Of a stretch of 64,000 nt of DNA, positions 17,912 to 27,021 are shown piece after piece. A program made the position numbers and the translations under genes. The DNA is taken from positions 1 to 64,000 of the forward strand of contig CAZFKX010000009.1 of assembly GCA_964519345.1 (NCBI GenBank), written 5' to 3'. The notes below the pieces were generated by a model. It saw nothing but the letters and a program-made list of their open reading frames with translations, did no database searches and was not told where the DNA came from. This stretch comes from Persephonella sp964519345. GTDB lineage: Bacteria; Aquificota; Aquificia; Aquificales; Hydrogenothermaceae. Within the stretch, counting starts at the first letter, position 1. Each line of letters opens with the position of its first letter.

Positions 17912-18490
17912 ATGATACAGGTAAAGGTTAAAAATATAGGACTTGATTCATTAACAGGTTCTCCAATACTGATTCTCGCAGATGTTAATAATGAAGAGGA
18001 TGTTTACCCTATATGGATTGGTGTTTCTGAAGCTGAAGGAATAATAATAAAGCAGAGTGGTGTAGAAACTCCAAGACCTTTAACTTATGATCTTATGAAA
18101 AATATTGTTGAAACTCTGGGTGGAAATGTTAAGAAAGTTGCCATTATAGATCATAAAGATAATGCTTATATCGCTGAGATTGTCATTGAAAAGGAAGGTA
18201 AAGAAATAAGTATAGACTCAAGACCAAGTGATGCTGTAAATATAGCTTTGAGATTTGATGCACCTATATTCTTAGATGAAAATGTTGTTAAAAAGGTTAA
18301 TATTAGGGAGATAAAAGGTGGTAATCTGGAAAATGAAAGGACAAAATCTGTTGATGAACCTGAAAAATATACGCAGGACACGGATGTTGAAAAAGATAGA
18401 GAACTTGAGGAATTCAGAAAACTACTTGAGAATATTAGACCTGAAGATTTTGCTTTAAAACCTGATGATAAAAATAAGGAAAGGGGTTAA
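17912..18490 (+). CDS. BFN-domain (DUF151, bifunctional nuclease) family protein
   Basis: 192 residues. The first 130 carry the BFN domain: VYPIWIGVSEAEGI, RPLTYDLMKNIVETLGG and SIDSRPSDAVNIALRFDAPIF. The plant founder was reported to have RNase/DNase activity, but the bacterial role is unsettled. The C-terminal 55 residues are a charged tail (EKYTQDTDVEKDRELEEFRK). GGAGG gives a clear start. Its stop codon lies inside a terminator hairpin. Confidence 0.85.
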   Translation: MIQVKVKNIGLDSLTGSPILILADVNNEEDVYPIWIGVSEAEGIIIKQSGVETPRPLTYDLMKNIVETLGGNVKKVAIIDHKDNAYIAEIVIEKEGKEISIDSRPSDAVNIALRFDAPIFLDENVVKKVNIREIKGGNLENERTKSVDEPEKYTQDTDVEKDRELEEFRKLLENIRPEDFALKPDDKNKERG

Positions 18491-18501
18491 TCCCTTTCCT
18501 T
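18476..18501. terminator. Bidirectional hairpin spanning two converging stop codons
   Basis: A perfect 10-bp stem AAGGAAAGGG/CCCTTTCCTT with the 6-base loop GTTAAT. The stop codon of the BFN gene (18488-18490) is in the loop and stem, and the ankyrin gene's stop (18500-18502) is at the other foot, so the hairpin is partly coding on both strands. Confidence 0.7.
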
Positions 18502-19855
18502 ATCTGGTCTGGGCTTTTGCTTTTAGAAGAATTCTTTTTATTTCCTCAACCTTTGCATAATCCAAGGGTGTTTTTCCTCTTAGATCCTTTGCATTAATAT
18601 CGGCGCCATGTTTTATAAGAAGTTTTACCATATCAGTATGTCTTCTTAATACTGCAAGGTGTAGAGGGGTCTCTTTATACTTTCCTTTGACATTAGGATC
18701 TGCACCTTTTGTGAGAAGTAGTATAGCAACTTTTATTTTGCCAGCCATAGCTGCCTTAAAGAGAGGTGTCCATCCTTTATTGTTCTTAGCATTTATATCT
18801 GCACCGTTATCTATAAGTAGTTTTGCAACTTTCAGATGACCTTCAAGAGATGCGGCATGCAGAGGTGTGTTGCCGTACTCGTCCTTTACATTTACCTTGG
18901 CTCCATTTTTTAATAAAAGTTTTGCTATATCCTCATTTCCGTTTCTTGCAACTACGTGCAGAACATAATCCCCATATTTATTATCTCTTGCATTAACATT
19001 GGCTCCCATCTTTAAAAGACTTTTTACAAACCCTATATGACCTCTGAATGTTGCCTCATGTAGAGGAGTCCATCCATCGTTATCTTTTGCGTTTATGTCT
19101 GCACCTTTTTGTATGAGATAGTTAACAGTCTTTTCATCAACACCTGAAATCGCTATAAGTAGAGGTGTTTTTCCATTTTTGTTTCTTGCATTTATATAAG
19201 CGCCTTTATCAACAAGATATTTTGTTACACTGAACTTTCTCTGGGATACAGCTTTGTGTAGCGGTGTTTCTTCATCTTTGTCTTTTATATTCAGATCTGC
19301 TCCTTTTTCAACAAGTATTTTGACAGTTTCAAAATCACCTTTATAAGCAGCAAAATGAAGAGGCGTCCATCCTTCACTGTTTTGTTCATTTATGTCAGCT
19401 CCGTACTCTAAGAGTACTTCAACCGCGTCTGGATATCCGCTCATCGAAGCCATATGAAGAGGTGTGTTTCCATTTCCATTTTTTATATTTATATCAGCTC
19501 CACTGTCTAAAAGAATTTTTATAACCTGTGCATAACCAAAGAAGGCGGCTTCGTGTAAAGGCGTCCATCCTTCAAGATTCCTTGCATTAACATCAGCTCC
19601 ACTTTTTATAAGTTCTCTAACAAGGTTTATATCTCCTTTCATTGAGGCTATGTGTAGTGGAGAGTTACCGATTATATTTTTTATATTAACACCAGCTCCC
19701 TTTCCTATAAGCTCTCTTATTTTTGGTATATCTTCTTTGGATATAGCCTCTGTAAGCTGTTTATTTAGCTCGGCTTTTGTTTCTCCTAAGGAAGTAGAGA
19801 TAAATGAAAAGCTTATAATCATACCTGCCACTACAAAACTTACTGCTTTTCCCAT
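18500..19855 (-). CDS. Exported ankyrin-repeat protein (about 12 repeats)
   Basis: 451 residues from ATG 19855, which follows GGAGG; further upstream in-frame codons lack a signal. The signal peptide MGKAVSFVVAGMIISFSF leads to a cleavage site near SLGET. A capping helix pair (QLTEAISKEDIPKIRELI) is followed by about 12 ankyrin repeats of 33 residues, each with G-TPLH-AA and LL--GADIN-K. One repeat is degenerate (DYVLHVVARNGNEDI). The last ends TPLDYAKVEEIKRILLK. Ankyrin stacks bind other proteins; a periplasmic or surface partner is inferred from the signal peptide. It is the last gene of three ankyrin genes read in the same direction. Confidence 0.88.
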   Translation of the reverse strand: MGKAVSFVVAGMIISFSFISTSLGETKAELNKQLTEAISKEDIPKIRELIGKGAGVNIKNIIGNSPLHIASMKGDINLVRELIKSGADVNARNLEGWTPLHEAAFFGYAQVIKILLDSGADINIKNGNGNTPLHMASMSGYPDAVEVLLEYGADINEQNSEGWTPLHFAAYKGDFETVKILVEKGADLNIKDKDEETPLHKAVSQRKFSVTKYLVDKGAYINARNKNGKTPLLIAISGVDEKTVNYLIQKGADINAKDNDGWTPLHEATFRGHIGFVKSLLKMGANVNARDNKYGDYVLHVVARNGNEDIAKLLLKNGAKVNVKDEYGNTPLHAASLEGHLKVAKLLIDNGADINAKNNKGWTPLFKAAMAGKIKVAILLLTKGADPNVKGKYKETPLHLAVLRRHTDMVKLLIKHGADINAKDLRGKTPLDYAKVEEIKRILLKAKAQTR

Positions 19856-19889
19856 TTTATCCTCCGTATATTTGTAATATAAAATATAT

Positions 19890-20696
19890 CTACATATCGC
19901 TTCCTTTTTTACCACCAACAGATTTAAGTATTCTTTTTATATCTTCAATTTTTGCATAGTCTAAAGGCGTTCTTTTCCTTATATCCTTAGCGTTAACATC
20001 TGCTCCGTTTTCTATAAGGAATACAACCATCTTTTTCTGTTTTCTGAGTACTGCAAGATGTAGAGGTGTTTCCTTTGATCTTCCTTTAGCATTAACATCT
20101 GCTCCATTTTCTATTAATATCTTTGCAACATTAATCTTACCTGTCAAAGCCGCCTTGTGGAGAGGCGTCCATCTTCTATTATTTTTTACATGAATATTGG
20201 CTCCGTTTTGTATGAGAATTTTCACAATATCTTCATGACCTTCTAATGCTGATAGATGAAGAGGTGTGTCACCGTATTTGTCTTTACAGTTAACATCAGC
20301 TCCTTTATCAATAAGGTATTTTAAAATGTCCGAAAATCCTTTTATAGCGGCTATATGTATAGGTGTATATCCAAAAAAGCTTTCCTTTGCATTAATATCA
20401 GCTCCTCTTTCTATAAGAAGTTTTACAATCTCAGGATTACCTTTTGATACAGCTCTGTGCAGAGGAGTATAGTTTGATTTATCCCTTGCATTGACATCAG
20501 CTCCTTTATCTAAAAGTTCTTTTACTTTTTCTATATCTCCTGTTTCAATCGCTTCAAAAAGTTTTCTGTTTAGTTTTTCCCTTGTCTCGGCGTAAGATCT
20601 ATAAATAATATTATTTTCTTTACTCCTGGATACTGATATATATAAGGACGAGATTATAAGTAAAAAAACTGAAAAGATATATACTTTCTTAAGCAT
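19890..20696 (-). CDS. Exported ankyrin-repeat protein (about 6 repeats)
   Basis: 268 residues. The hydrophobic N-terminus VYIFSVFLLIISSLYIS is a signal peptide or anchor. After a cap (KLFEAIETGDIEKVKELL) come six ankyrin repeats, ending TPLDYAKIEDIKRILK, nearly the same end as the next gene downstream, so the two share ancestry. It starts 1 base after the stop of the preceding ankyrin gene, with AAAAGG as ribosome site, so the genes are co-transcribed. Confidence 0.86.
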   Translation of the reverse strand: MLKKVYIFSVFLLIISSLYISVSRSKENNIIYRSYAETREKLNRKLFEAIETGDIEKVKELLDKGADVNARDKSNYTPLHRAVSKGNPEIVKLLIERGADINAKESFFGYTPIHIAAIKGFSDILKYLIDKGADVNCKDKYGDTPLHLSALEGHEDIVKILIQNGANIHVKNNRRWTPLHKAALTGKINVAKILIENGADVNAKGRSKETPLHLAVLRKQKKMVVFLIENGADVNAKDIRKRTPLDYAKIEDIKRILKSVGGKKGSDM

Positions 20697-20697
20697 C

Positions 20698-21408
20698 TTA
20701 CCTTTTTGTCCTTTCTGCTTTCTCTAAAATTTTAAGAATTGTAGGATTTTCAGTATAATCTTCCGGTTTTTTTCCAAATTTGTCTTTTATTGTAGGGTCA
20801 GCACCATTGGCTATTAAAACGACAACAATATCCTTTCTGTTTCTGGCTGTGGCTTCATGAAGAGGCGTGTTTTTATCGTCATCAAGAGCATTTACGTCAG
20901 CTCCTTTCTTAATGAGATACTTTACAACAGAAAGGTTTCCTCCCCTCGCTGCATAATGAAGAGGTGTTCTTCCCTTTTTGTTTTTAGCGTTAATATCTGC
21001 CCCGTGATTTATCAGAAATTTAACCATATCTAAATGACCTTCTGAAGATGCTATATGCAGTGGTGTTTCACCATCCTTATCCTTTGCATTAACATCAGCT
21101 CCAGCTTCTATTAATATCTTTGCTATTTTTGTATAGCCTTTGAAAGCAGCCTCGTGTAATGGAGTCCATCCTATAATATCTTTACTGTTAGGATCTTCTC
21201 CTTTTTCGATAAGGATTTTAACGAGCTGTATATCTCCTTTTGAAACAGCTTTATTTAAAGGTGGTTTTTTAACCTTTTTTTCCAGTCTTTTTTTCAAAAC
21301 TTCTATAGTTGATGACTGACTGTAAGAAGGATTGAAATAGATTATGAGACTCAAGAGAATCAAATAATAAAAAGCAAACCATCTAAAACTCTTAAAAAAA
21401 GAATACAT
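20698..21408 (-). CDS. Exported ankyrin-repeat protein (about 5 repeats)
   Basis: 236 residues. The N-terminal hydrophobic segment FAFYYLILLSLIIYF with a probable cleavage after PSYSQS indicates export. A basic linker (KKRLEKKVKK) precedes a cap and five ankyrin repeats; the last is imperfect (KFGKKPEDYTENPTI). First gene of the three-gene ankyrin operon; AGGGGAAAGG stands before its start. No enzyme domain is attached in any of the three. Confidence 0.86.
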   Translation of the reverse strand: MYSFFKSFRWFAFYYLILLSLIIYFNPSYSQSSTIEVLKKRLEKKVKKPPLNKAVSKGDIQLVKILIEKGEDPNSKDIIGWTPLHEAAFKGYTKIAKILIEAGADVNAKDKDGETPLHIASSEGHLDMVKFLINHGADINAKNKKGRTPLHYAARGGNLSVVKYLIKKGADVNALDDDKNTPLHEATARNRKDIVVVLIANGADPTIKDKFGKKPEDYTENPTILKILEKAERTKR

Positions 21409-21475
21409 CCCTTTCCCCTCATAGATGATAATATTTTAATATATATGATTATAAAAAAATATTCCATATATTATT

Positions 21476-22489
21476 TTATATAAGATCGTACTCTATAAGA
21501 AGTTCGGCTATCTGAACAGCGTTAGTGGCTGCTCCCTTCCTCAGATTGTCAGCAACAACCCACATAGAAATGCCGTTATCAAATAAAAGATCTTTTCTTA
21601 TCCTTCCTACGAAAACTTCGTCTTTTCCAGCAACATCTACAGGCATAGGATATATATTTTTTGAGGGTTCATCCTCAACTATAACCCCTGGTGCAGATCT
21701 TAAAATCTCCCTTATTTCATCTGGTGTAACTGATTCTTCGGTCTCCACAACAACAGTTTCACTGTGTCCGTAGAAAACAGGAACTCTTACACAGGTTGGG
21801 GAAACTTTTATGTCAGGAGCATGCATTATTTTTTTAGTCTCATTTACCATCTTCATCTCTTCTTTTGTGTAGTCATTATCAAGGAATACATCTATGTGAG
21901 GAATAACATTAAAGGCAATATGAGCCGGCAGTGCTTCAGGATAATAGTACTTTCCTTCAAAATAAGCCTTTGTTTCTTCTTCAAGATCTTTTATAGCTGT
22001 TGCACCTGCTCCTGATACAGCCTGATATGTTGAAACAAATATTTTTTTTACTCCCTTTGCCTTGTGTATTGGGTTTACTGCAACAACCATCTGTATTGTT
22101 GAACAGTTTGGATTTGCTATCACACCTTTATGCCATTTTACATCTTCAGGATTTACTTCTGGAACAACAAGTGGAACATCGTCATCCATTCTGAAAGCAG
22201 AAGAATTGTCAATAACAACTGCACCTTTTTCAACAGCTATAGGTGCCCATTCTTTACTTCTGCTTCCACCTGCTGAAAAAAGTGCTATATCTATACCTTC
22301 AAATGCTTCCGGAGATACAGCCTCAACTTTATATTTGATTCCCATATACTCAAGTTCTTTTCCTGCAGATTTGGGAGATGCAAGGAGTCTTATCTCATTC
22401 ACTGGAAAGTTTCTCTCTTCAAGAACTCTGAGCATGGTCTGCCCAACAGCTCCTGTTGCCCCAAGTATAGCGATGTTATAATATCTCAT
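21476..22489 (-). CDS. asd: Aspartate-semialdehyde dehydrogenase
   Basis: 337 residues. GATGAVGQTMLRVLEER is the NADP-binding loop, NPNCSTIQ has the catalytic cysteine and QAVSGAG follows. It reduces aspartyl phosphate to the semialdehyde for lysine/diaminopimelate, threonine and methionine synthesis. AGGAGGAG precedes the start. It is divergent from the cpoB-uppS-cdsA unit, with a 66-bp gap that holds the AT palindrome AAATATT-TTAC-AATATTT (22515-22532). Confidence 0.96.
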   Translation of the reverse strand: MRYYNIAILGATGAVGQTMLRVLEERNFPVNEIRLLASPKSAGKELEYMGIKYKVEAVSPEAFEGIDIALFSAGGSRSKEWAPIAVEKGAVVIDNSSAFRMDDDVPLVVPEVNPEDVKWHKGVIANPNCSTIQMVVAVNPIHKAKGVKKIFVSTYQAVSGAGATAIKDLEEETKAYFEGKYYYPEALPAHIAFNVIPHIDVFLDNDYTKEEMKMVNETKKIMHAPDIKVSPTCVRVPVFYGHSETVVVETEESVTPDEIREILRSAPGVIVEDEPSKNIYPMPVDVAGKDEVFVGRIRKDLLFDNGISMWVVADNLRKGAATNAVQIAELLIEYDLI

Positions 22490-22555
22490 CTACTCCTCCT
22501 AAAAATTGCCTTTAAAATATTTTACAATATTTAATTTGTGGTAGAGGGGGTTAAA

Positions 22556-22744
22556 ATGGATAGAAAAAATCCTTTTAAAGTTATCCTTATTTTGACTGGA
22601 TTTATGCTTTTACCTTTTTTAACGTTTCTTTTTGATAAGTTTCTCCTTAAGTTAGATAACACTTTCCTCATTTTTGCCGAAATGTTAATATTAAGTCTGG
22701 GTATTTTTTCAGGTTTTTTAATATATATATTTTTCTTTAGATAG
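22556..22744 (+). CDS. Small two-helix membrane protein
   Basis: 62 residues from ATG 22556 (GAGGGGG ahead; GTG 22538 lies before the ribosome site). It has two transmembrane helices separated by FDKFLLKLDN. The hairpin and the GIFSGFLIYIFFFR end recall AtpZ/AtpI-type ATP synthase accessory proteins, but the usual proline and glycine landmarks are missing, so the family is not assigned. It is the first gene of an operon with cpoB, 9 bases upstream of it. Confidence 0.6.
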   Translation: MDRKNPFKVILILTGFMLLPFLTFLFDKFLLKLDNTFLIFAEMLILSLGIFSGFLIYIFFFR

Positions 22745-22753
22745 GAGGAAGCT

Positions 22754-23440
22754 ATGAAAAGAATTATTTATATACTTCCGGCATCGTTTATCTTATTTGC
22801 AGGATGTGTAAAGAAAGAGGATATCAACCTTCTTCAGAGGGAAATAGTATCACTTAAAAGGGAAGTGGCAAAGGTAAGAGAAGGTCAGACTGAGATAAAA
22901 AGTAGTTTAAGTGATCTTTCTAAAAGAGTTGATAACGTATCACAGATAGCGTCTAAAAACTCTCTTGAGATTGAAAAAATAAAACTTGCACAAAAGCCTG
23001 AGACTGTAGAAACTCTTGAGAAAGAGGGATCGGAGAAAGTTAGAATACCTGAGGATCCTAAGGAGCTGTATAAGTATGCCTTGAATGCGTATTATAAGGG
23101 AAAGACTGAGGAGGCAAGAAAGTACTTTCAGATTTTTGTGGAAGAATATAGAGAGTCTGATATGTATGATAATGCACTTTTCTGGATAGGACAGACATAT
23201 TATACAGAAGGTAATTATGAAAAGGCTATTCAGGCTTTTGACAAGCTTATAGATGAATGTGAAACCGGTAAAGCCCAAGAATGTAATAAATATCCTGTAG
23301 CAATGTTAAAAAAGGCATACAGCTATATAAAACTTGGTGAAATAGAGGAAGCCAAGAAACTTCTCAAAGATATTGTAAGAAGATTTCCAGATACAGAAGA
23401 GTCTGAACTTGCTTCAAGAAAGCTTGAGGTGCTTGAATGA
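22754..23440 (+). CDS. cpoB: CpoB/YbgF-like Tol-Pal-associated lipoprotein with TPR repeats
   Basis: 228 residues. Lipobox FAGC at about residue 17 makes it a lipoprotein, unlike the soluble E. coli CpoB. Residues 25-85 are a heptad coiled coil (trimerisation region), and residues 95-228 hold three TPR motifs (KELYKYALNAYYKGK, AQ-FDKLID, LKKAYSYIKLGE). CpoB coordinates outer-membrane constriction with peptidoglycan synthesis. Its stop overlaps uppS (ATGA), tying it to cell-wall lipid carrier genes. No tol or pal gene is nearby. Confidence 0.82.
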   Translation: MKRIIYILPASFILFAGCVKKEDINLLQREIVSLKREVAKVREGQTEIKSSLSDLSKRVDNVSQIASKNSLEIEKIKLAQKPETVETLEKEGSEKVRIPEDPKELYKYALNAYYKGKTEEARKYFQIFVEEYRESDMYDNALFWIGQTYYTEGNYEKAIQAFDKLIDECETGKAQECNKYPVAMLKKAYSYIKLGEIEEAKKLLKDIVRRFPDTEESELASRKLEVLE

Positions 23441-24138
23441 TAGATTCTCTTTATAACATACCTGAGCATGTGGCTGTAATTATGGATGGGAATGGAAGAT
23501 GGGCAAAGAGGAGAGGTCTGCCCAGGGTTTTTGGTCACAGGGAAGGAGCAAAGGCTGTTGAAAGAACAATTAAGATAGCAAACGAGGTCGGTATAAAATG
23601 GCTTTCAGTTTTTGCTTTTTCTACAGAGAATTGGGGAAGACCAAAAGAGGAAGTTGATGCTATTATGTCACTTCTTGTTGAATATATAAATACAAAAATA
23701 CCCCAGCTTAAAAGGGATAATATAAAACTAAGATTTATGGGAAGAAGAGAAGGTCTTCCCGGTATGATCATAGAAAGTATGGAAGAAGGAGAAAAAGCGA
23801 CGGAACATTGTGATGGTTTGAACTTTGTTGTTGCACTTAATTACAGCGGAAAAGCTGAAATAATTGATGCTGTTAACAGAATACTTAAATCTGGGCGAGA
23901 TTGTATAGATGAGAAAAGTTTTAAAGAATTTCTCTATATTCCTGATATGCCTGATCCCGATCTCCTTATAAGAACAAGTGGTGAGAAAAGAATATCAAAC
24001 TTTATGTTGTGGGAGCTTGCCTATACTGAACTGTATTTTACAGAGGTTTTATGGCCCGATTTTAATGAGGAGGAGTTCTTAAAAGCCCTTTATTTCTTTC
24101 AGAGTAGAGAAAGAAGATTTGGAAAGGTTTTTGGATGA
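23437..24138 (+). CDS. uppS: Undecaprenyl diphosphate synthase
   Basis: 233 residues, cis-prenyltransferase family: VAVIMDGNGRWAKRRGLP with the catalytic Asp, GHREGAKAV, FAFSTENWGRPKEEV, and the C-terminal RTSGEKRISNFMLWELAY. It makes the C55 carrier for peptidoglycan and LPS. Overlaps cpoB upstream and cdsA downstream by ATGA junctions. uppS-cdsA is a widely kept pair. Confidence 0.97.
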   Translation: MIDSLYNIPEHVAVIMDGNGRWAKRRGLPRVFGHREGAKAVERTIKIANEVGIKWLSVFAFSTENWGRPKEEVDAIMSLLVEYINTKIPQLKRDNIKLRFMGRREGLPGMIIESMEEGEKATEHCDGLNFVVALNYSGKAEIIDAVNRILKSGRDCIDEKSFKEFLYIPDMPDPDLLIRTSGEKRISNFMLWELAYTELYFTEVLWPDFNEEEFLKALYFFQSRERRFGKVFG

Positions 24139-24911
24139 AAGAGCTTTTTTTAAGAGTGGTCTCAGCTATTGTTCTTGCAGCTGTATCCATTTCTGCTGTT
24201 CTCTACTTTCCTGTTTGGCTTTTTAAAGTGGTAACAGCAGTTTTATCATCTGTCGGGACGTGGGAAGCTGCTCATCTTCTTGAAAAAAGGCATAAAGAAA
24301 TAAACCCTTTTGTTACTGGTATTTTTGGTTTTTTTGTATCTTTATCGCTTTTATTTTTATCACCTTATCTTTCTGTTTTTCTTATTTTTTTGTACAGCTT
24401 TTATTTTTCCCACAGATTTTATGATTTAAACTACCTTACAGGATATGTTTTTGTACTCATATACACTGTTTTTTTTATATCATCAATAGCTCTTCTTCAT
24501 GAGATTAATAGATATTTAATTTTTGTTCTTTTTGCGACTGTATGGGCAGGAGATACAGCAGCTTATTTCGTTGGAAAAACGATAGGAAAACACAAATTTG
24601 CTCCAAGATTATCACCTAAAAAAACATGGGAAGGAGCTGTAGGAAGTTTTTTTGGATCAGTTACGGCTGGGGGTGTTGTAGCTTATTACTTTCAATTTTA
24701 TGATGCTTTTATTCCAATAATTTTATCGGCTTTCCTTCTACAGATTGGTGATCTTTTTGAGAGTTTTATTAAAAGGCAGGTTGGGGAAAAAGATTCTTCA
24801 CATTTAATTCCAGGTCATGGAGGTCTTTTAGACAGAATAGATGCTCTAATTTTTGCCAGTATGGTTTTCCTTGTTTATTACCAGTTAAGTATCTTTTTGA
24901 ATTTTAATTAA
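24135..24911 (+). CDS. cdsA: Phosphatidate cytidylyltransferase
   Basis: 258 residues, about seven or eight membrane helices. The CdsA signature lies in the last third: SPKKTWEGAVGS, LQIGDLFESFIKRQ.GEKDSS, and PGHGGLLDRIDALIF. It makes CDP-diacylglycerol for phospholipids. The 3' end overlaps mqnC on the other strand by 8 bases. Confidence 0.96.
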   Translation: MKELFLRVVSAIVLAAVSISAVLYFPVWLFKVVTAVLSSVGTWEAAHLLEKRHKEINPFVTGIFGFFVSLSLLFLSPYLSVFLIFLYSFYFSHRFYDLNYLTGYVFVLIYTVFFISSIALLHEINRYLIFVLFATVWAGDTAAYFVGKTIGKHKFAPRLSPKKTWEGAVGSFFGSVTAGGVVAYYFQFYDAFIPIILSAFLLQIGDLFESFIKRQVGEKDSSHLIPGHGGLLDRIDALIFASMVFLVYYQLSIFLNFN

Positions 24912-26019
24912 AATATCTAACAACCCTGTAATAAGTGTCCCGCTGAGCTGGTTTAAAACCTGCATCTTTTATTATTCTGGCCATTTTTTCTGGTTTTGGT
25001 GACGCAACCTTCCAGCCTGTAGAGGCAACAACATTTTCTTCAATCATAGTGCTACCAAGATCATTTGCGCCAAAGTGAAGTCCTACAGGTCCAACTTTCA
25101 TTGTTTGCGTAACATGGGATGTCTGTATATTTTTAAAATTGTCGAGGAAAATTCTTGATATTGATAAAACTTTTAAGTAATAAACTGTAGTTGCAGTTTC
25201 AATATGATCAAGTCTTGTTCCACCTTTCTGGAAAGTCCATGGAATAAATGCTGTAAAGTATCCTTTACCTTCTTTTAATGATTCATCCTGTAGATTTCTT
25301 ATATGTGAGAGATGTTCTATTATGTGTTCAGGTTTTTCTATATGTCCGCACATCATGGTAGCCGTAGTTTTCATCCCTAACTGGTGAGCAGTTCTATGGA
25401 CTTCAAGCCATATCTGTGTTGATACTTTATTGCTTGATATCTTTGACCTGATCTCGTCTGACAGTATCTCGGCACCTCCACCTGGAAGGCTGTCCAGACC
25501 TGCTTCATGCAGAGTTTTTAGGACATCTTTTATGCTCATCTTTTCTATTTTTGATATGTAGAATATCTCTGAAGCTGAGAGGGAATGTATCTGAATATTC
25601 GGAAATCTCTCTTTAATACCTTTAAAAAGGTTTACATAAAAATCAATTCTAAGATCTGGATTAAGTCCTCCTTGCATTAGCAGTGTTGTTCCATTCCACT
25701 GTATAAGTTCTTCTATCTTACGGTGTATCTGATCAAAATCAAGTGTGTATGCATCCGGACTTCCCTTCTTTGTCTGAAAGGCACAGAACTTACATCCTGC
25801 AACACATACATTTGTGTAATTTATATTTCTATCAACGACAAATGTTACTATATTTTCAGGATGTTTTCTTCTTCTTATAAGATCGGCTAATCTACCTAAG
25901 GTAAGAAGGTCAGATTCTGTGAATAGTGCTAACCCTTCTTCTTCAGTTATCCTTTCTCCTTTCTCTATTTTGTTTAAAACAGATCTCAGATCTGTGGAAA
26001 CTTTCAAGACAAACTCCAT
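24904..26019 (-). CDS. mqnC: Cyclic dehypoxanthine futalosine synthase MqnC (radical SAM)
   Basis: 371 residues. Radical SAM cluster motif CVAGCKFCAF (CxxxCxxC) near residue 72, GGLNPDLRIDFY, SLPGGGAEIL and the C-terminal GANDLGSTMIEENVV shared by MqnC and MqnE. The length, the TTLLMQGGLNP segment and GTRLDH favour MqnC over MqnE. It closes the cyclic futalosine in the alternative menaquinone pathway. There is no strong Shine-Dalgarno before ATG 26019. No other mqn gene is near. Confidence 0.9.
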   Translation of the reverse strand: MEFVLKVSTDLRSVLNKIEKGERITEEEGLALFTESDLLTLGRLADLIRRRKHPENIVTFVVDRNINYTNVCVAGCKFCAFQTKKGSPDAYTLDFDQIHRKIEELIQWNGTTLLMQGGLNPDLRIDFYVNLFKGIKERFPNIQIHSLSASEIFYISKIEKMSIKDVLKTLHEAGLDSLPGGGAEILSDEIRSKISSNKVSTQIWLEVHRTAHQLGMKTTATMMCGHIEKPEHIIEHLSHIRNLQDESLKEGKGYFTAFIPWTFQKGGTRLDHIETATTVYYLKVLSISRIFLDNFKNIQTSHVTQTMKVGPVGLHFGANDLGSTMIEENVVASTGWKVASPKPEKMARIIKDAGFKPAQRDTYYRVVRYFN

Positions 26020-26055
26020 AAATTTTTAGCTGACTATATTAATATAATCCATTTT

Positions 26056-26922
26056 TTAAAAATCTTCCTGCTTATTTAAATCTGAACACCTATTATCGTC
26101 AACTTTTGAGATAGAAAACTTACCTGCGCATCCCACAGACTCAAAATCTCCTGAAAAGCTATTTCTTTTAAGCTTTCCATGAAGTGTTTCTGACAATCCA
26201 AATGAAGAAGGAATGTCTATGGAGATTTCCTTGTATTTTAATATTCCTGTTATCTTATTCTCGCCTATTAAACCTTTTATATCTCCTTTGTTGTCTATTA
26301 ATATTTTTATACTTTCATTATTTATATTGCAAAAGGAGTCTATAGTTTTGTTAGTTATAATGAGGCTTCCTTCATAACAGCCAGAGATGAATTTTGCTGT
26401 TATATACGTATATGTGTTATTTAAATGCTGTCCTGCAGAGTTTTCTTTTTCAGAGATAATTTTATTTATTTCATCAGGACAATCGTTTTCAAATATACAA
26501 TCTGTTAATGATTTTTTCAGATCTACAACAGGCAATCTATTTTCATCAACTGTCAAAACAAAATCTTTCTCATCTGTATCAATATAAAGAAAAAAGGATA
26601 CAAGCTTTTTGATCATACTATCGTCTGGAGCTATATCGTCTTTATATCCTTTAAATAGATCAAGGGGGGATATAAAATAATCTCCTTGAGCTTCTCCTAT
26701 AAGGATACTTCCTGTATAAAACTTTATAATATCTCCATCTCTATAAAAGAACTTACCTGTTTTGTCTGTGAGCCCTTCAACACCTGATGATGTTTTATAT
26801 CTTAGATTCTCAACTGGAGAATCTATAAAATATCCTTCTATGAGTTCGCCTTCAGAGGATCCGCCACCCCCACCACAGGAAAGAATAAATAATGCTGCTA
26901 AAAAAATAAACAGATTTACCAT
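26056..26922 (-). CDS. Hypothetical lipoprotein
   Basis: 288 residues. Signal sequence with lipobox LSC followed by a GGGGG spacer (Cys at about 16). The next stretch IDSPVENLRYKTSSG...GLTDKTGKFFYRDGD..FYTGSILIGEA is a beta-strand module common at the N-terminus of bacterial surface lipoproteins of unknown function. The rest has two cysteine pairs (CIFENDC and CYEG...FCN) and a C-terminal beta-rich part. It is transcribed alone, divergent from yifB. The role is unknown. Confidence 0.72.
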   Translation of the reverse strand: MVNLFIFLAALFILSCGGGGGSSEGELIEGYFIDSPVENLRYKTSSGVEGLTDKTGKFFYRDGDIIKFYTGSILIGEAQGDYFISPLDLFKGYKDDIAPDDSMIKKLVSFFLYIDTDEKDFVLTVDENRLPVVDLKKSLTDCIFENDCPDEINKIISEKENSAGQHLNNTYTYITAKFISGCYEGSLIITNKTIDSFCNINNESIKILIDNKGDIKGLIGENKITGILKYKEISIDIPSSFGLSETLHGKLKRNSFSGDFESVGCAGKFSISKVDDNRCSDLNKQEDF

Positions 26923-27021
26923 TATTTAACCGTTTATTAATTATTTATTAAATTAAATATAGGGTTAACTATTTTCAAATTCAATATATTGCTGTATCAT
27001 TTAACAAAAAGGGGGATTTAA

